From Phocaeicola vulgatus (lineage in GTDB: Bacteria > Bacteroidota > Bacteroidia > Bacteroidales > Tannerellaceae), in contig CP091733.1 in the NCBI GenBank assembly GCA_022009975.1, forward strand, positions 1,973,001 through 2,037,000: 64,000 nucleotides of DNA. Direction: 5' to 3'. Below the pieces are notes generated by a model that was not told where the DNA came from, did not search any database, and saw only the letters and a list, made by a program, of their open reading frames with translations. A program made the translations under genes and the position numbers. Shown here in pieces: positions 17,416 to 27,082 of this stretch (its first letter is position 1; every line of letters begins with the position of its first letter).

Positions 17416-18005
17416 GAATCTATTCAGGTTCATTCAATCCGATTCACATAGGCCATTTAGCATTAGCCAATTGGCTATGTGAATATACGGATATGGACGA
17501 AATATGGTTTTTAGTAACGCCTCAAAATCCGTTCAAAAAGAACATGGACTTGATGGAGGACAACATGCGGTTAGAGCTTGTCAGAAGGGCGGTGGAAGAT
17601 TATCCGAAATTCAAAGTGAGTGATTTCGAGTTTTCTCTGCCAAAACCATCCTATACCATCCATACTTTGAGGGCTCTGTCTAAAAACTACCCGGATTATG
17701 ATTTCCTATTAATCATGGGGGCTGACAATTGGGTGAAATTCCACCATTGGCAGAATCATGAGGATATATTGAATGAATATGAAGTCATTGTATATCCACG
17801 AAAAGGCTACAAGGTTGAAGATAGCTGTGTCGATTCATCCCGTATGCACTATGTAAATGCTCCAGAGATTGAAATCTCTTCTACGTTTATCCGGGAATCC
17901 ATCCAACAACGGAAGGATATACGCTTCTTTCTGCCGGAAAAAATCCGTCCTATCCTCCTTCCTACCCTTGTCCTCCTTGGCCCTTTTTTACAGACAATCC
18001 TATAA
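17385..18005 (+). CDS. nadD: Nicotinate-nucleotide adenylyltransferase
   Basis: 206 aa nucleotidyltransferase. The ATP-binding motif is GIYSGSFNPIHIGHLALA with the HxGH element, the nicotinate-nucleotide site region is FLLIMGADNWVKFHHW, and the second signature is EISSTFIRE. It converts nicotinate mononucleotide to deamido-NAD in NAD synthesis. The last 15 residues (LLPTLVLLGPFLQTIL) are more hydrophobic than usual for the family, so the very C-terminus may be affected by an indel or be a local variant. Confidence 0.92.
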   Translation: MVASTQKKKIGIYSGSFNPIHIGHLALANWLCEYTDMDEIWFLVTPQNPFKKNMDLMEDNMRLELVRRAVEDYPKFKVSDFEFSLPKPSYTIHTLRALSKNYPDYDFLLIMGADNWVKFHHWQNHEDILNEYEVIVYPRKGYKVEDSCVDSSRMHYVNAPEIEISSTFIRESIQQRKDIRFFLPEKIRPILLPTLVLLGPFLQTIL

Positions 18006-18042
18006 TATCCAAACGCACTACAATATGGAGAGATAGAAGAAA

Positions 18043-19259
18043 ATGAATTTCAAATCAATCAGCAACAAAATCAAGGGAAACCCGACTATGACGGAAGGGA
18101 CGGTCTATTCGATGCTAATATTGTGTTGCATCTCCCACTTCCTTAATGACATGATTCAGTCTATCATCCCTTCCATTTACCCTATCATCAAAGAAAAGTA
18201 CAATTTCTCCTTTGCGCAAATCGGAGTCATTACCTTGGTTTTCCAAATGACATCGTCCATCTTGCAACCCTTCACAGGGCTTTATGCGGACAAACATCCT
18301 CGTCCTTATGCTTTGTCAATAGGCATGTGCTTCACCTTAACTGGACTGATACTGCTTGCCTTTGCGGAACAATACCTCTTGATATTAATAGCTGTGGGAG
18401 TAGTAGGTCTGGGGTCATCCATCTTCCACCCAACTGCCTCACGTGTGGCACAGTTGGCATCCGGAGGGAAAAAAAGCTTGGCTCAATCCATCTTCCAAGT
18501 CGGGGGAAACGGGGGCAATGCTTTCGGTCCTCTGCTTGCCGCCATGATTGTTTTGCCATTCGGGCAACATGCCATCTCCTGGTTCGCCATTGCCGCATTA
18601 CTGGCAGCCCTTGTCATGATAAGATTGGGAGCTTGGTACAAAGAGCGGTTGCTTTTTGTCGTGAAGCATCCCCAAAAGGATATCGGTTTGAATGACCATA
18701 TATCCAAACGTGAAAAATATAGAGCTTTGGCGATTCTCATCTTGCTTATGTTCTCCAAATATTTCTACACATCCTGTATCACAAGCTATTTCACATTCTT
18801 CATGATGGACAAGTTTGGCATATCGGTTCAGGCATCACAACTTTGCCTGTTTGTCTTTTTGGGAGCATTTGCAGTCGGCATAGTTGCTGGAGGTATGTTT
18901 GGTGACAAGTTCGGAAGGGAATATGTTATTTGGGTCTCCATTTTGGGTTCGGCTCCATTTGCCCTCATCATGCCATTTGCCAACTTCACATGGACGATTG
19001 TCTGTACGTTCCTGTCCGGTTTAATCATCGCCTCGGCTTTCTCTTCCATTGTCGTTTACGCCACAGACCTTATGCCCGACAAAGTAGGATTGATTGCAGG
19101 CATCTTCTTCGGGTTAATGTTCGGATTGGGTGGACTTGGATCGGCATTCTTTGGATGGCTCGCTGACAAACAAGTATAGAGTTTATATTCCAAGTGAGTG
19201 CCTTCTTACCTCTATTGGGTATCATAGCGGGATTCCTGCCCAATACTCAAAAAGGATGA
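18043..19259 (+). CDS. MFS transporter, fosmidomycin-resistance (Fsr) type, frameshifted near 3' end
   Basis: About 405 aa with 12 expected membrane helices. The pattern HFLNDMIQSIIPSIYPIIKEKYNFSF at the first helix, then GLYADKHPRPYALSIGM and FHPTASRVAQ, is typical of Fsr-like efflux proteins. The open frame stops early at 19179 after FGWLADKQV. Adding one A to the AAA at 19168-19170 continues it as DKTSIEFIFQVSAFLPLLGIIAGFLPNTQKG to a stop at 19259, giving exactly 406 codons and the missing last helix. It then overlaps the ogt ATG. Substrate is unknown; drug efflux is the family expectation. Confidence 0.85.
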
Positions 19260-19823
19260 TGAAACCGTCTATTCAACAAGATATGGGAACAAGCAAAGAG
19301 GGAAATCCTCAACAAATAGTGAACATCCAACATTACCACTCCCCTTGTGGGGAAATAATCTTAGCCTCGTCCAATGGTAAACTCTGCCTTTGCGACTGGC
19401 AAGATATGCCTTGTGCTGAACGCAACAAACAACGCCTCCAACGAATATTAAAGGCTGATTTCAAAGAGGAAAGTTCTACCGTTTTGAATCAAGCCCAGAA
19501 AGAACTTGACGAGTATTTCATGGGCATCCGTAAGATTTTCAGCACTCCTTTATTGCCCATTGGCACAGACTTCCAAAAAAAGAGTATGGAAAGCCCTACT
19601 TGAAATACCATACGGAGAGACCCGCTCTTATATGGAAATTGCTGAAAGGGTAAACAATCCCAAAGGGGTAAGAGCCGTAGCCCAAGCCATAGGTGCAAAC
19701 GGAATAAGCCTCTTCATCCCCTGCCATCGTGTCATCGGATCGAATCATTCCCTAACGGGTTTCGCAGGCGGTCTGGAGGCAAAGAGGATATTGTTGAAAA
19801 TAGAAGGTTCTTATAAGGATTAA
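19256..19823 (+). CDS. ogt: Methylated-DNA--protein-cysteine methyltransferase, frameshifted
   Basis: DNA repair suicide enzyme that removes O6-alkyl groups from guanine. The N-terminal domain reads HYHSPCGEIILASSNGKLCLCDW. The C-terminal domain has the helix EIPYGETRSYMEIAERV and the active-site motif SLFIPCHRVIGSNHSLTGFAGG. The two halves are in different frames: an A run of seven at 19575-19581 should have six to read DFQKRVWKALL. Removing one base gives exactly 189 codons. The start overlaps the stop of the MFS gene (ATGA at 19256-19259). Confidence 0.88.
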
Positions 19824-19989
19824 GCTGACAGCAACAAAGATTAAATCCAGTAAGTATGTATTCAAAATATGTCCGGTGCTTAATCCCTAATATTAATCGT
19901 AGAATTTCCCTATCAATTTCGCCATCTATACAAATAACAAGAGTTCTGATGGGTTTAGACACACTATCTACAAGTGTAAAAACATAACA

Positions 19990-20033
19990 TTAAAACGCCA
20001 TTAAAACGCCATTAAAACACTGTTTAAACAGTA
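19990..20033. repeat. 11-bp-periodic TTAAAA array, copy 1
   Basis: Four consecutive 11-base units: TTAAAACGCCA twice, TTAAAACACTG, then TTTAAACAGTA. Thirty bases (20001-20030) match 26813-26842 with one mismatch. It lies in the 317-base gap between the convergent ogt and PepSY genes, beside a hairpin. Confidence 0.7.
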
Positions 20034-20052
20034 CAGTGTTCATAAAAGACAA

Positions 20053-20092
20053 GGGGTGTTTGTTGTCTTGCGCTTGCAACAACAATCACCCC
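20053..20092. terminator. Hairpin between convergent ogt and PepSY genes
   Basis: GGGGTG (20053-20058) pairs with CACCCC (20087-20092), extended by TTGTTG against CAACAA inside. With transcription arriving from both sides it probably works as a shared terminator, though a clean T run is lacking. Confidence 0.5.
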
Positions 20093-20140
20093 AAGGTGTA
20101 AAATGGGCATTTGTTCAAATGCTTACAGAGAAGAATGATA

Positions 20141-20986
20141 TTATTTCAGAATCTCTCCTCTTTCAGAAACCTTGACATGCAAGTCCTTGTCACCCTTTTC
20201 AACTTCTATATCATAATAGTTGCCTGCCGGTGTTTCATAGAAATCAACATCATCAATCTCATAGTCCGGATAATTGGTCGTTATTACTGCTTTAACTACA
20301 TAGGGTAATGTATTCGGACGAATCTCCCAAGATGTATAAATCCATTCGTTGGCTGAATTGAATACAATTTCCTTCCCGATATTCTGGTCGATAATATCCA
20401 CTTCGATATTCCCATTATCCCGATCCATTTCGATGATAACCGCATTCGGATACATGGCTTTCACCTTCGATTCAATGCCAGCCGGAATCTGTTCCGGCAG
20501 ATACGGATTGTCATTGCCATCCTCAAGCTGGGCTTTGATCAAGATTCCGTTCGACAAATAATGAAGGTCATATTCTGTTTTTCCTCTTTCTATTTCAATC
20601 ACATAAACCGTTTCTGTATTAACACGATCCACTTTGTCAACATCCTCTATCTTCCAGTTGGCATATTGGCTGGCTTCAAACGAAGTTCTTACAGCTTCCG
20701 GCAACGACTGATAAGGGATATCTGTTTCCGTCATTACCCAACCGTTTGTTCCAAACCAAGCTTCGGATTCAAAACCATCCAAACGGAATTCAACAACCGA
20801 ATAACCGTTCTTCTGTTCCCATTCCTCCACCTGGGCATTCGGATACATCGCTGAAAATTCTTTCTGGATAGCAGTTGGCAAATCAGACATATTGATGTTG
20901 TCATCATCATCACAACTTACAAAACCCATTCCGCATACTACTGCGGCAATCACCGTAAACAACTTGATATTCATAACTCTCTTCAT
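20141..20986 (-). CDS. PepSY-like lipoprotein (tandem PepSY-like domains)
   Basis: 281 aa with a lipoprotein signal (VVCGMGFVSCDDDDN, cysteine about residue 26) followed by an acidic spacer. The body has repeated beta-alpha units: SDLPTAIQKEFSAMYPNAQVEEWEQKNGY, then SLPEAVRTSFEASQYANWKIEDVDKVDR, QIPAGIESKVKAMYPNAVIIEMDRD, and TLPYVVKAVITTNYPDYEIDDVDF. That repeating pattern (helix, then a strand rich in acids) is the PepSY-like DUF2874 family of periplasmic or surface proteins, common next to RprXY-type systems. Function in the family is unclear; protease inhibition or envelope stress sensing has been suggested for PepSY folds. It is one base from the next PepSY gene, so co-transcribed. Confidence 0.8.
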   Translation of the reverse strand: MKRVMNIKLFTVIAAVVCGMGFVSCDDDDNINMSDLPTAIQKEFSAMYPNAQVEEWEQKNGYSVVEFRLDGFESEAWFGTNGWVMTETDIPYQSLPEAVRTSFEASQYANWKIEDVDKVDRVNTETVYVIEIERGKTEYDLHYLSNGILIKAQLEDGNDNPYLPEQIPAGIESKVKAMYPNAVIIEMDRDNGNIEVDIIDQNIGKEIVFNSANEWIYTSWEIRPNTLPYVVKAVITTNYPDYEIDDVDFYETPAGNYYDIEVEKGDKDLHVKVSERGEILK

Positions 20987-20987
20987 T

Positions 20988-21425
20988 TTATTTATCTAAA
21001 TCAATTAATTCAAAATTCTTATTAAACTTCAGTTCCCAGCCATTAGAAAGTTTGGCTTCATACGTGTTTTCCTCTTTCTCCAATTCAATAATCTTGCACT
21101 CCGGATAATTATCCCGCACATAAACCATAATTGGGTTTGGAACCAAAGAAGCCGGCACCTGACTATATTTACATTTGATTTTTTTCCAATTGCCCGAACG
21201 GTCGAACTCTACTTTATCCCCATTTACGAAGATGACATCATAATTTTTTCCGAAAAAATCGGATTCCATTTTGGCAAGCGCCACTTTCTTGTCGGCAAAG
21301 TTTTGCATGACGAACTGTTGAGCCGTCCGTGGCAATCCAGAGAACTGGATGGGTTTATCATCGTCGGCATGAACGGGTAACAACAACGTACTTGCCATTA
21401 TCAAAGTCATACATATTCTTTTCAT
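20988..21425 (-). CDS. PepSY-like exported protein
   Basis: About 145 aa starting at MKRICMTLIMASTLLLPVHADDD, a clear type I signal peptide; an upstream ATG at 21449 would only add a hydrophilic MKVEGEFE. Two PepSY-like units follow: GLPRTAQQFVMQNFADKKVALAKMESDFFGKNYDVIFVNG and ASLVPNPIMVYVRDNYPECKIIELEKEENTYEAKLSNG. It belongs to a set with the neighbouring PepSY lipoprotein and the two-component genes just upstream, and is probably a target or sensor partner of that system. Confidence 0.8.
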   Translation of the reverse strand: MKRICMTLIMASTLLLPVHADDDKPIQFSGLPRTAQQFVMQNFADKKVALAKMESDFFGKNYDVIFVNGDKVEFDRSGNWKKIKCKYSQVPASLVPNPIMVYVRDNYPECKIIELEKEENTYEAKLSNGWELKFNKNFELIDLDK

Positions 21426-21519
21426 TTCAAATTCTCCTTCTACTTTCATTTAAATTCTAAGGCAAAGATGGAGGGCAATTCTGAAAAGAATTTGAAATTT
21501 TCAGTTTTTTCTTCAGTTT

Positions 21520-22789
21520 TCAAATAGAAAAGTGGAAAAAATGTTTTCCATCCTGGTAATAATATTGTATCGTGAAAGTGTATAAGCGGCAAATCGTATC
21601 GACAATGGCTAAGCCTAATCCGGTAGATTGTTCTTTCTTCTTTCCTTGATAGAAACGGGTAAAGATTTGTTCCTTGTCCAAAGCACAACCATCAGCCGTG
21701 TTGCAAATCACAAAATCATGGGCAGACATTCGGATATCAATCTGTCCGCCTGTCGAATTATGGACAAATGCATTCTTCAACAAATTGGCAACAAGGATAG
21801 ATGCCAGCGATTCATTCATGCAAACCTCGCAAGAAGCTGTTTCTTCTATCGATACATGGATATGTTTATAATCGAATACCTCCTTGAAATCCTCCAGATA
21901 TTTATGCACTAACGAATTGATTTGTATATTCGAACTCTCTGGAAATTGCCCGTTTTCAATCTTCGAAATCAGCAACAGCGACTTATTCAGTTTCGAAATA
22001 TGCTCGAGTGTTTGATGGACTTTGCTCAATTCTTCCAGCTGGCGTTCCGCCATGGATTCATCGTCCATCAGCATTTCAATCCGATTCTGACAGATTGCCA
22101 GTGGTGTTTGTATTTCATGCGAAGCATTTCCGATAAACTGTTTCTGCTGTGCATAAATAGCTTCATTATGGGATGTGCTGCGAATCAAAGCCTCATTCAG
22201 CTTACGGAATTCGGTCACATCGGTCGGATTATCCAGCGGACGGTTGTTTCCCCAATGTATAAGTATCCAGCCAATCCAGAAGTTTGTATAAAGGTTTCAT
22301 ATTCTGCCGATAAACCAGAATATTAACCAGCAGGATGGTCAGCAATAAAACACCGTAAAGGAACATAATCCAGAACCAGATAGCCGAAATCAAGTCGGAC
22401 TTTTCAATGGAAGGCATCGATACCATCAGCTGATAAAAACGACCGTCACGGTCTTGAAAGATTGTTGTCAGAATCCGGGCTGGTTCTGTTTCCTCCTTTT
22501 CTGTTATATAGACCATCGAATCAGTATAGAGGATGTGGGGGCGTGAAGCTGCATAAGCTGCATCCACCTCCTGAAGGAAATACTGGTTGTTGGAACCGTT
22601 ATCATGAGAAGGTAATTCCTCTCCTGTCAAATGCCGGGTAATAATTACTTCCGAATAATCTTCAAGCGAATCATCCACCTCGTCATTGACTTCATCCATC
22701 AGGGCAAAGTAAAACAATCCTGCCCAAATAGCCAGGATTATAATCAAAGTGACGGACAAACGTCCAATGACTCGATAGAAAAGTTTCAT
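21520..22789 (-). CDS. Sensor histidine kinase (RprX-like), frameshifted
   Basis: Inner-membrane kinase. The N-terminal part (22789-22229) has a first membrane helix (LSVTLIIILAIWAGLFYFA), an acidic periplasmic domain, and a second helix (IWFWIMFLYGVLLLTILLV). The other frame carries FIGNASHEIQTPLAICQNRIE with the phospho-histidine, the N-box LVANLLKNAFVHN and the G-box STGLGLAIVD. The join at 22247-22249 needs one base removed or two A added, giving LGNNRPLDN or LGKNNRPLDN. It would pass phosphate to the response regulator two bases upstream. The periplasmic signal is unknown; neighbouring PepSY genes suggest envelope state. Confidence 0.88.
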
Positions 22790-22791
22790 AT

Positions 22792-23472
22792 TCAGATGTT
22801 CGTATTTAATTTATACCCGATACCATAAACGGCTTTAATCTCCGGATTAGCTCCGGCTTCTTTCAGTTTCTTCCGGAGGTTCTTTATCTGTGCATAAATA
22901 AAGTCGAAGTTATCAACCTGGTCAATATGGTCACCCCAGACTGATTCGGCTAATGTTTGTTTATTAATCAACCGATTCGGACGGTTAATAAAATAGAGCA
23001 GGATATCATACTCTTTACGGTTCAGATCAATCGGTTGTTGATCCACCTTTACTTCAAACGTAGCCGGATTGATTTCTATATTATCCAATGTAATCAGCTT
23101 TTCTCCTCCATGATTATTCCTGCGGATCACACTCTTGATACGTGCATTCAGTTCTGCCAAATGAAAAGGTTTGGCCAGATAATCGTCTGCTCCCAAATCC
23201 AATCCTGCCACTTTATCTTCCAGAGAATCTTTGGCAGAGATTATGATGACATTCTCTTTCCGTTTTTCTCTTTTCAGTGATTCCAGTATTTGCAAGCCAC
23301 TTCCTCCGGGAAGCATGATATCCAACAGGATGCAGTCGTAATCATAATCGTCCAGCTTCAATAAAGCTGCCTGATAATTATCGGCAGTTTCGACAACATA
23401 CCGTTCCTTTTCCAGAGACTTCTTGATTATCTCCTGCAACGACGGATCATCTTCTATAATTAATATCTTCAT
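22792..23472 (-). CDS. OmpR-family response regulator (RprY-like)
   Basis: 226 aa. Receiver domain with acidic pair IIEDDP, phospho-acceptor Asp51 in ILLDIMLPGG and conserved Lys101 in YLAKPFHLAEL. The C-terminal winged helix spans about residues 130-226 (IDLNRKEYDILLYFINRPNRLINKQTLAESVW; VDNFDFIYAQIKNLRKKL; KAVYGIGYKL). It is the first gene of the unit RR-kinase-PepSY-PepSY. A four-fold palindromic array (23543-23626) stands about 70 bases upstream and may be its own operator. Confidence 0.93.
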   Translation of the reverse strand: MKILIIEDDPSLQEIIKKSLEKERYVVETADNYQAALLKLDDYDYDCILLDIMLPGGSGLQILESLKREKRKENVIIISAKDSLEDKVAGLDLGADDYLAKPFHLAELNARIKSVIRRNNHGGEKLITLDNIEINPATFEVKVDQQPIDLNRKEYDILLYFINRPNRLINKQTLAESVWGDHIDQVDNFDFIYAQIKNLRKKLKEAGANPEIKAVYGIGYKLNTNI

Positions 23473-23542
23473 GTTATCTGCTACTTGAGTGGGAGCAAAT
23501 GTAATAAAAAACTTTGGGCAAAGTTCATTTTACAATTTAATC

Positions 23543-23626
23543 TTCTCACATTAGTGAGAAGCATTTCTCACACAGGTGAGAAGCATTTCTCATATAGGTG
23601 AGAAGCTCTTCTCATATAGGTGAGAA
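23543..23626. repeat. Four 18-bp palindromes with exact 22-bp period
   Basis: TTCTCACATTAGTGAGAA (23543), TTCTCACACAGGTGAGAA (23565), TTCTCATATAGGTGAGAA (23587 and 23609). Each arm is TTCTCA/TGAGAA and units are joined by 4 bases. The period equals two helical turns, so all dyads face the same side of the DNA. It lies in the divergent gap between the response regulator gene (start 23472) and the AraC gene (start 23746). This is what an operator array for a dimeric regulator would look like. A hairpin-forming intergenic repeat family is the alternative. Confidence 0.8.
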
Positions 23627-23745
23627 ACAAAAGAGTCTTGATATCACTCAAAAAATGATTGAAAAAGCCTTCCAAAAGGTGTGGAATTCTTAGATTTTAT
23701 TTGTACTTTTACCTTCAGATATGCAGAATTAAGGTTCTTGAGTAA

Positions 23746-24832
23746 ATGAAAAATTTGATAGTCCTCCAATATACATGCATGATAGTGATGTTCATGCTTG
23801 CATTTTTCACCTACGTCTCACGCTTCTATGTAACATTTCGCAACCGTCAGTTCGAACAGTCACGACTAATGATAGTGACAGCATTGCTACTATTCGTTGT
23901 TCACTTTATGTGTCAGATACATTTCGGGTGGCGCCAGCGTGGTGATGACGTAGGCGTATTGTTCAATCTGCTGTTCTATGCCCCGTCAGCAATACTCTTG
24001 TCTTGGTCGCAACTCAACATCTTGTTTGTAGGACAGAGTAAGTGGAGATTCATGCGGATAGGCATTATAGGTTATATCCTCATAGTGTTGAGCATAGTGA
24101 CAGGCATTGTTGTTAACGGCAGCCTTCATATAGGTAAAATGCTTTATGTAGCCGACGCACTGCATTTCGCCATGCTACTTTATTATATTTGGACTCCCCT
24201 GAAAACTTGGCACGGTTCAGCATCGACTCGACAGCGAATTGGGAAACCCTGCCGATGCCTACCCGCGCACTGTGCGCATCGGGCTTTTTACAGTGTGTGC
24301 CTTTGCCGTGATTTCTCCTCTTTATATATTGTCGCGTCCATTGCTTTTTGTCTTTGGCCCTTTAGGGCTGTTGTTCCTCTCGTTGTTTATCGTGAGCTTC
24401 ACATCCCTTGGTTTTAGCATGCACGAGAGCGTAACCGAGATTGTGACCGAGAGCGAAGAGGATATAGCGGCAGCTAAGATGCTTCAAGAAATCCCGCCCG
24501 AGCGAGCCGCAGAAATAGAGATGGCAGTCAGTAGATGGCGTAGCGAATGCGGATTTCGTGACAGCGACCTGACACTATCTTCGTTTGCCCGTCGTATAAT
24601 GATAAATCGCACGGACATTACATCGTATCTCTTGTTCAAGCATGGAAAGAATTTCCGCGCATGGCTCTCGGGTGTACGCATCGAAGAGGCTAAGGCTCTT
24701 ATAATCGCCCACCCCGAATACAGCAATGAAGTAGTCTCCTTGGAGTGTGGCTTCTCGTCACGAGTGTATTTTCAACGCTTGTTCAAGGAAAAGATGGGAG
24801 TAACCCCGGCGGAGTGGCGACGAAAAAACTAA
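23746..24832 (+). CDS. AraC-family regulator with N-terminal membrane domain, frameshifted
   Basis: About 362 aa after correction. Residues 1-225 hold about six or seven hydrophobic helices (LQYTCMIVMFMLAFFTYVS, IVTALLLFVVHFMCQI, LLFYAPSAILLSW and others). The end is an AraC DNA-binding domain: LTLSSFARRIMINRTDITSYLLFKHGKNFRAWL and the second HTH SNEVVSLECGFSSRVYFQRLFKEKMGVTPAEWRRKN. One A too many in the AAAA at 24202-24205 splits the frames; removing it reads PLKLGTVQHRLDSELGNPADAYPRTVRIG. Membrane-fused AraC proteins are common in Bacteroides. The next gene, a lipoprotein 200 bases downstream on the same strand, is the likely target. Confidence 0.82.
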
Positions 24833-24970
24833 CTTGCGGATTATTAGAAGGTTTTGGACGGTGTACTTAGTGTAACTTTTCACAAAGGTTACATAATCGG
24901 ACAAATGTCACCCTTCCAAAATAACGTATCTTTCCTACAAGAGTGACACCATTGTGATTGTTTTTGGACT

Positions 24971-24998
24971 TTTGGTGGTTTATGTTTCCATATCTTTG
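24971..24998 (+). promoter_or_regulatory. Promoter before the 546-aa lipoprotein gene
   Basis: TTTG (24971-24974) and TATCTTTG (24991-24998) match the Bacteroidetes -33/-7 boxes, spacing 16. The lipoprotein ATG is 37 bases downstream. Confidence 0.5.
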
Positions 24999-25034
24999 TT
25001 TGATGGAAAACATAAACAATCAAAAACATTTTAT

Positions 25035-26675
25035 ATGCAAAAGACATATCTTTATTTAATGGCGTGCGCCTTTGGCGCAATAGCATTTGGTTCATGTTCC
25101 GATGACAACGACGGACCATCAGGCGGGGGCGACACTCCCACTATTCCTTTGGCAGAGATGTCAAAACCGAAGCCTAATCCTTGGCTTGCGCAAGAAGAAT
25201 ACAGCATCACACACTTCAACTCGGCACAGACCGACGCTTTCTCATACGGAGTCAAGGATGGCACCTTCAATATCGACCTGTCCCAGTGCCAGATGACATG
25301 GAGCGGACCTGTCAACTTGATGACACTTGCTTCAACCTCACCCAACTATATGTGGGGAATGAGCAGCGACCGTGTCTCTTACCTTGACGTAAGTGACGGC
25401 AAGCTCGAGCGAGTTGCCGAAGCTGGTCTGCCTGAAATAAACATGAAGACACAGGAGCAACTCACACGCCTCACAGCCGACTATGACTCGTATGCAGAAT
25501 TAGCCAATAGCGTAACCGACATACTCGGACAGAGACCACAAATGTCAATGGCTAACGGTAACTATGTGCTTTGCGACAAAGACAACTACGCATACAGCAA
25601 CGCTGGCCAAGTGATGGCACGCTACCGCCTTGCCAACCCCGACAACCCCAAGGAGGGAATCGTACTTGACAGTCAAATCAAGCTGACCCAACACATCTTC
25701 AATTCATATACCCTCGTTGGAGCAACTATGACCTATGACGGACACCTCGTCGTAGCCGCCCAGAATGGTCTTGTAGTGCTTGACAGAGGACTTACCACTG
25801 TCGAAGACTCGTACCAACTCCCGGCAGACCAAGTACTCACCAACTCTATCAGCATTGACGAGAACGGTGGCGTATATGTGGCAAGCAACAGCCGTACAGA
25901 GAACGGCAAGGGACTCATGCAGAAGTTGATATGCAAGAATGGCAAATTCTCAACCAACGAGGCAGATGGCGCATGGCAAGCCCAGTATGATGGCGGACCC
26001 GAAGCACCCTGCATCAAGCTTGGACATGGTACAGGTTCCACCCCTACACTCATGGGCTTTGACGACGAAGAAGATAAGTTAGTAGTCATCACAGACGGTG
26101 CCAAACGCATGAAATTAGTAGCCTTTTGGCGCGACAATATTCCAGCAGATGCCAAACAAGTAGGTGACTACAGTAAGCGTATTGCCGGCATACATGAGGT
26201 CACATGCGGTCTTCCCTCATCAACCGAATGGGTGCAGTCTGAGCAGTCAGTCGTAGCCGGAGGTTATGACGCCTTCGTAGTGAACAACATCAACATTACC
26301 AGCCAGGCTATAAACGACAAGATTATTGGCGTCCTTGCCATCGGTCCTTTGCTCGAAGGTCCTCAAGGAGCCGAGTGCGTACATTGGAATACTGCCGAAA
26401 ACAAGTGGGAGACCAAGTGGACACGTAGCGACGTAAGTTCCATAAGCATGATTCCCGCAGTCAGCACCAAGTCCGAGATGGTCTTCGTTTGTGGATGGAG
26501 TGATGCAACAGGATGGGAAGTTACCGGACTTGACTGGACAACAGGTTCCACACGTCACCGCTGTATCTTAGGCAAAAACAACCGAGCCAACGGAGCTTAC
26601 GCCATCATACAGTATCTTGCCAACGGCGATTTGTTGTTCAACTCCGTAGCAGGTCCTATCCGCGTGAAGTTTTAA
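25035..26675 (+). CDS. Large lipoprotein with beta-propeller-like repeats, function unknown
   Basis: 546 aa from ATG 25035 (MQKTYLYLMACAFGAIAFGSCSDDN): a lipoprotein signal with the cysteine at about residue 21 and an Asp/Asn/Gly-rich linker. A start at 24954 would put hydrophobic residues before the promoter box and is rejected. The body has repeating short motifs suited to a beta-propeller: YVLCDKDNYAYSNAGQVMARYRL, TYDGHLVVAAQNGLVVLDRG, SIDENGGVYVASNS, MGFDDEEDKLVVITDG. No catalytic signature is recognised. Base composition is visibly richer in G+C than the flanks, as in the adjacent AraC gene, so the pair may have arrived together. Confidence 0.75.
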   Translation: MQKTYLYLMACAFGAIAFGSCSDDNDGPSGGGDTPTIPLAEMSKPKPNPWLAQEEYSITHFNSAQTDAFSYGVKDGTFNIDLSQCQMTWSGPVNLMTLASTSPNYMWGMSSDRVSYLDVSDGKLERVAEAGLPEINMKTQEQLTRLTADYDSYAELANSVTDILGQRPQMSMANGNYVLCDKDNYAYSNAGQVMARYRLANPDNPKEGIVLDSQIKLTQHIFNSYTLVGATMTYDGHLVVAAQNGLVVLDRGLTTVEDSYQLPADQVLTNSISIDENGGVYVASNSRTENGKGLMQKLICKNGKFSTNEADGAWQAQYDGGPEAPCIKLGHGTGSTPTLMGFDDEEDKLVVITDGAKRMKLVAFWRDNIPADAKQVGDYSKRIAGIHEVTCGLPSSTEWVQSEQSVVAGGYDAFVVNNINITSQAINDKIIGVLAIGPLLEGPQGAECVHWNTAENKWETKWTRSDVSSISMIPAVSTKSEMVFVCGWSDATGWEVTGLDWTTGSTRHRCILGKNNRANGAYAIIQYLANGDLLFNSVAGPIRVKF

Positions 26676-26709
26676 GTGACTTAGATATAAAATTCAAGAA
26701 CATAACATT

Positions 26710-26764
26710 CACCCTGAACTGGTGTTGCCCTATAAGATTATGAGCAACCAACCGGTTCAGGGTG
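26710..26764 (+). terminator. Long hairpin after the lipoprotein gene
   Basis: CACCCTGAACTGG (26710-26722) pairs with CCGGTTCAGGGTG (26752-26764) with one mismatch, continued by GTTGC/GCAAC inside. It lies 35 bases past the stop, as expected of a terminator. Confidence 0.65.
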
Positions 26765-26790
26765 GAGGCTTTAGCGAAATAACTTTCCCG

Positions 26791-26845
26791 ATTTAACGCC
26801 ACTTTAATGGCGTTAAAACACCATTAAAACACTGTTTAAACACAG
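26791..26845. repeat. 11-bp-periodic TTAAAA array, copy 2
   Basis: The units TTAAAACACCA, TTAAAACACTG and TTTAAACACAG (from 26813) follow each other at exactly 11 bases. They are preceded by the related TTAACGCCACT and TTAATGGCG. The stretch 26813-26842 matches copy 1 at 20001-20030 in 29 of 30 positions. Confidence 0.7.
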
Positions 26846-26944
26846 CAGGATATATCTTTCATTAACAAATATTCCCACAAGACTTAGTAGCCTAAAAGCG
26901 AATGTTGTCTGATGTGTTTGGGGCTTGCTCTGAATGACTCCATG

Positions 26945-27082
26945 TTGAATGGTTGTTGCAAAAGCTGTAACAACCTTGTCCGTCTGCAGTCCTCCGGTCT
27001 CAAACTCATTCTTTATATGACGTGAAATAGTGGATTTATTCCTTTGAAATAACTCAGCAATCAGCTGTGAGCTATCCTCCAA
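26945..27082 (-). pseudogene. Fragment of a RhuM-like (virulence protein) gene
   Basis: The minus-strand frame reads LEDSSQLIAELFQRNKSTISRHIKNEFETG, close to the conserved DNA-binding-like part of RhuM family proteins, then loses similarity. Only about 45 residues remain and no proper start or catalytic remainder is seen, so it is a relic. It directly abuts the 11-bp repeat array. Confidence 0.5.

Noticed and set aside
23543..23626. CRISPR array
   Set aside because: The repeats are 18-bp palindromes separated by only 4 constant-length bases with no unique spacers, and no cas genes are present.
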